A stretch of DNA of 5,581 nt from an uncultured Mucilaginibacter sp. GTDB lineage: Bacteria > Bacteroidota > Bacteroidia > Sphingobacteriales > Sphingobacteriaceae. This document shows, piece by piece, positions 4,066 through 5,581 of the stretch (position 1 is the stretch's first letter; each line of letters opens with the position of its first letter). The DNA is taken from the NCBI GenBank assembly GCA_946479225.1, contig CAMLFI010000201.1, positions 1 through 5,581 of the forward strand, given 5' to 3'. Both the position numbers and the translations under genes were made by a program. The notes under the pieces were generated by a model. The model worked only from the letters and a program-made list of their open reading frames with translations. It made no database searches and was not told the DNA's origin.

Positions 4066-5581
4066 ATGAAGAACCTAAAGCTATTGCTATACATTGTGTC
4101 GCTACTTTTCGCCGGCAACGCATGGTCGCAAACCAAAGCTTTAAACACCGATTCTTTACGTGCTAAACTGGCGTTATACTCCAAAATACATCCATCCGAA
4201 GTATTATTCGTCCATATCGACAAAACCCTTTACACTAATAATGAATCATTGTGGTTCTCTGCATACCTCATCAACAACGCGTTGGGAAAGATGCACGACC
4301 ACAACATACTCTCCGTCTCATTAATGCGGGAAGATGACCGCAGGATATTTTTTGAGCAGCAACACGTAATTAAAGATGGGCTGAGCGCCGGGAGTGTTGT
4401 TATCCCTAATAATATCCCGCCAGGCAATTACCTGTTTAATGCCTGTACCAATGTGCTGGATCAGCAGGGCAAACCGGTGGTGATGTTTTCACAACCCATC
4501 ACCATAAAAAGCATTTCGCAAACCAGGTTTAATGCAAGCCTTGCGTTACTGGATACAGCCGTTAACAACGGTGCAGTAAGGGCAAGTGTAAGTCTGACCA
4601 TTAAGGATTACGATCGTAAGGGCAAAGCGGTGATCGCTTACGGAGTAGGCGGGGGTAAAACGCAAAAGATTACCTTGACTGACGAGCAGAGCAGTGCCAA
4701 TATCAGTATTTCCGCTGCACAACTTACGGGCACCGAACCGGTGTTGCTTACTGAAGTGAGTTATAACTATGATACGCTGTATCTGAGTATAAAACTACCA
4801 AAAATGCAAGCGAAAGGGCTGAAAGTGCGTTTCTTCCCGGAAGGCGGCAACCTTGTTGATGGGCTTGAAAACACGGTAGCGCTAGAAACCAAAACAACCG
4901 ATGGATTGCCGGTATCTTTAAGTGGTGTGTTATATAGCGATGATAAAGCTGTAAGTACTATCTCCAGCAACAGCTATGGCGTAGCGCGTTTTAAGCTTAA
5001 ACCAGAGGCAGGGAGCCATTATACTTTCAGGGTGAAGGCAAACAACTATCTCGACCGGGACAGCATCTATAAGCTTCCGGATGTGCTTAACAATGGCATT
5101 GTGCTTCGCCTTAATGATGCGGTAGTGAATGACACACTAGCGATGACTGTTTACAGCAAGACCCCCGGAAAATTCAAAATATTGATCCACAATTACCGGG
5201 AGGATTTCGGCCTGTTGGATATACAGGGAAATGCGGATGGCAAAAAGCTCATCCTACCTATTACTACATTGCCTAAAGGCATCGCTACTGTTACAGTACT
5301 TGACCAGGAGGGCAGGCCGGTGGCTGAGCGCTTGTTCTTCGCGCGTTATAATCAAAAGATAAACGCTGTTGTAAAAACAGAAAAAGCGGTCTATAACAAA
5401 CGGGACAGTGTGCAGGCAAGTATTTCATTGAAAGATGCAGACGGTAAACCGGTGCAAGGTTTGTTGTCTATTGCCGCTGTACAGGAGAGCAGGATAGAGG
5501 GCGACAAAGAAATGGACATTGAAAATTACGTTTACCTTAACCATGATCTGGGGCTGTTACCCCGCGATCCGCAGGGCAGGG
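4066..5581 (+). CDS. Secreted macroglobulin (MG2)-like / carboxypeptidase-regulatory-like envelope protein; 3' partial
   Basis: The frame is open from the ATG at 4066 to the right edge (505 full codons, no stop), so only the N-terminal part is present. Residues 1-21 form a Sec signal peptide: lysines at 2 and 5, hydrophobic core LLLYIVSLLFAG, and probable cleavage after AWS before Gln22. There is no lipobox cysteine. The stretch 49-68 (VHIDKTLYTNNESLWFSAYL) is the typical start of an MG2 macroglobulin domain. FFPEGGNLVDG (256-266) followed by G-L-P-V opens a carboxypeptidase-regulatory-like beta-sandwich to about residue 325. A further macroglobulin-type strand pattern starts at RLFF (422-425) and continues through KAVYNKRDSVQASISLKDAD. 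Such beta-sandwich proteins in Bacteroidota are exported, and many end in a TonB-receptor plug-like domain, which would lie beyond the window. The role is unknown; a part in envelope assembly or outer-membrane transport is inference. The start is supported by the signal peptide position. Confidence 0.85.
   Translation, partial: MKNLKLLLYIVSLLFAGNAWSQTKALNTDSLRAKLALYSKIHPSEVLFVHIDKTLYTNNESLWFSAYLINNALGKMHDHNILSVSLMREDDRRIFFEQQHVIKDGLSAGSVVIPNNIPPGNYLFNACTNVLDQQGKPVVMFSQPITIKSISQTRFNASLALLDTAVNNGAVRASVSLTIKDYDRKGKAVIAYGVGGGKTQKITLTDEQSSANISISAAQLTGTEPVLLTEVSYNYDTLYLSIKLPKMQAKGLKVRFFPEGGNLVDGLENTVALETKTTDGLPVSLSGVLYSDDKAVSTISSNSYGVARFKLKPEAGSHYTFRVKANNYLDRDSIYKLPDVLNNGIVLRLNDAVVNDTLAMTVYSKTPGKFKILIHNYREDFGLLDIQGNADGKKLILPITTLPKGIATVTVLDQEGRPVAERLFFARYNQKINAVVKTEKAVYNKRDSVQASISLKDADGKPVQGLLSIAAVQESRIEGDKEMDIENYVYLNHDLGLLPRDPQGR

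Noticed and set aside
3987..4970. Minus-strand ORFs at 3987-4223, 4230-4427 and 4767-4970
   Set aside because: They overlap the open + strand frame from 4066 that encodes a signal peptide and macroglobulin-like motifs; the minus-strand translations show nothing recognisable.

Overview
The window looks like a chromosomal segment of a Bacteroidota bacterium, most plausibly from the Sphingobacteriaceae (Mucilaginibacter/Pedobacter-like). The reasons are a TAnnTTTG-type promoter element just before a start codon, weak or absent Shine-Dalgarno sequences, moderate GC content, and an envelope protein of a macroglobulin/carboxypeptidase-regulatory type that is common in that phylum. The taxonomic call is inference; no marker gene is present.

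Left part (1-2991): the end of what looks like an assimilatory nitrate reduction operon on the + strand. The first reading frame is already open at base 1. Its first ~47 codons match the C-terminal end of a molybdopterin nitrate reductase (MHWG ... DPMSKEPDFK), and it then runs without a break into a complete FAD/NAD(P)H reductase and a C-terminal BFD-type [2Fe-2S] domain. It is therefore the 3' part of a large NasA-NasC-like fusion and not a stand-alone 510-residue oxidoreductase starting at base 19. Three bases later begins a 478-residue protein with a sulfite/nitrite-reductase-like body that lacks the cysteines for siroheme/[4Fe-4S], and a C-terminal rubredoxin domain. Together they suggest an electron path from NAD(P)H through FAD, [2Fe-2S] and possibly rubredoxin to the molybdenum site.

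Middle (2992-3238): a 247-bp gap. It opens with a perfect 11-bp stem-loop followed by five T's, which overlaps the end of the rubredoxin gene. It also holds an unusual set of GTGAAACG-type repeats, three of them in tandem with a 9-bp period. It closes with a perfect TAAATTTG box four bases before the next ATG, suggesting a leaderless or nearly leaderless transcript.

Right part: 3239-3943 encodes a cytoplasmic DsbA/FrnE-family thiol oxidoreductase (CPFC active site, cis-Pro, Cys-containing tail). It ends in a 10-bp stem-loop that also spans the stop codon. After 122 bp, a secreted macroglobulin-like protein starts at 4066 and runs off the right edge. The right half does not look functionally tied to the nitrate genes.
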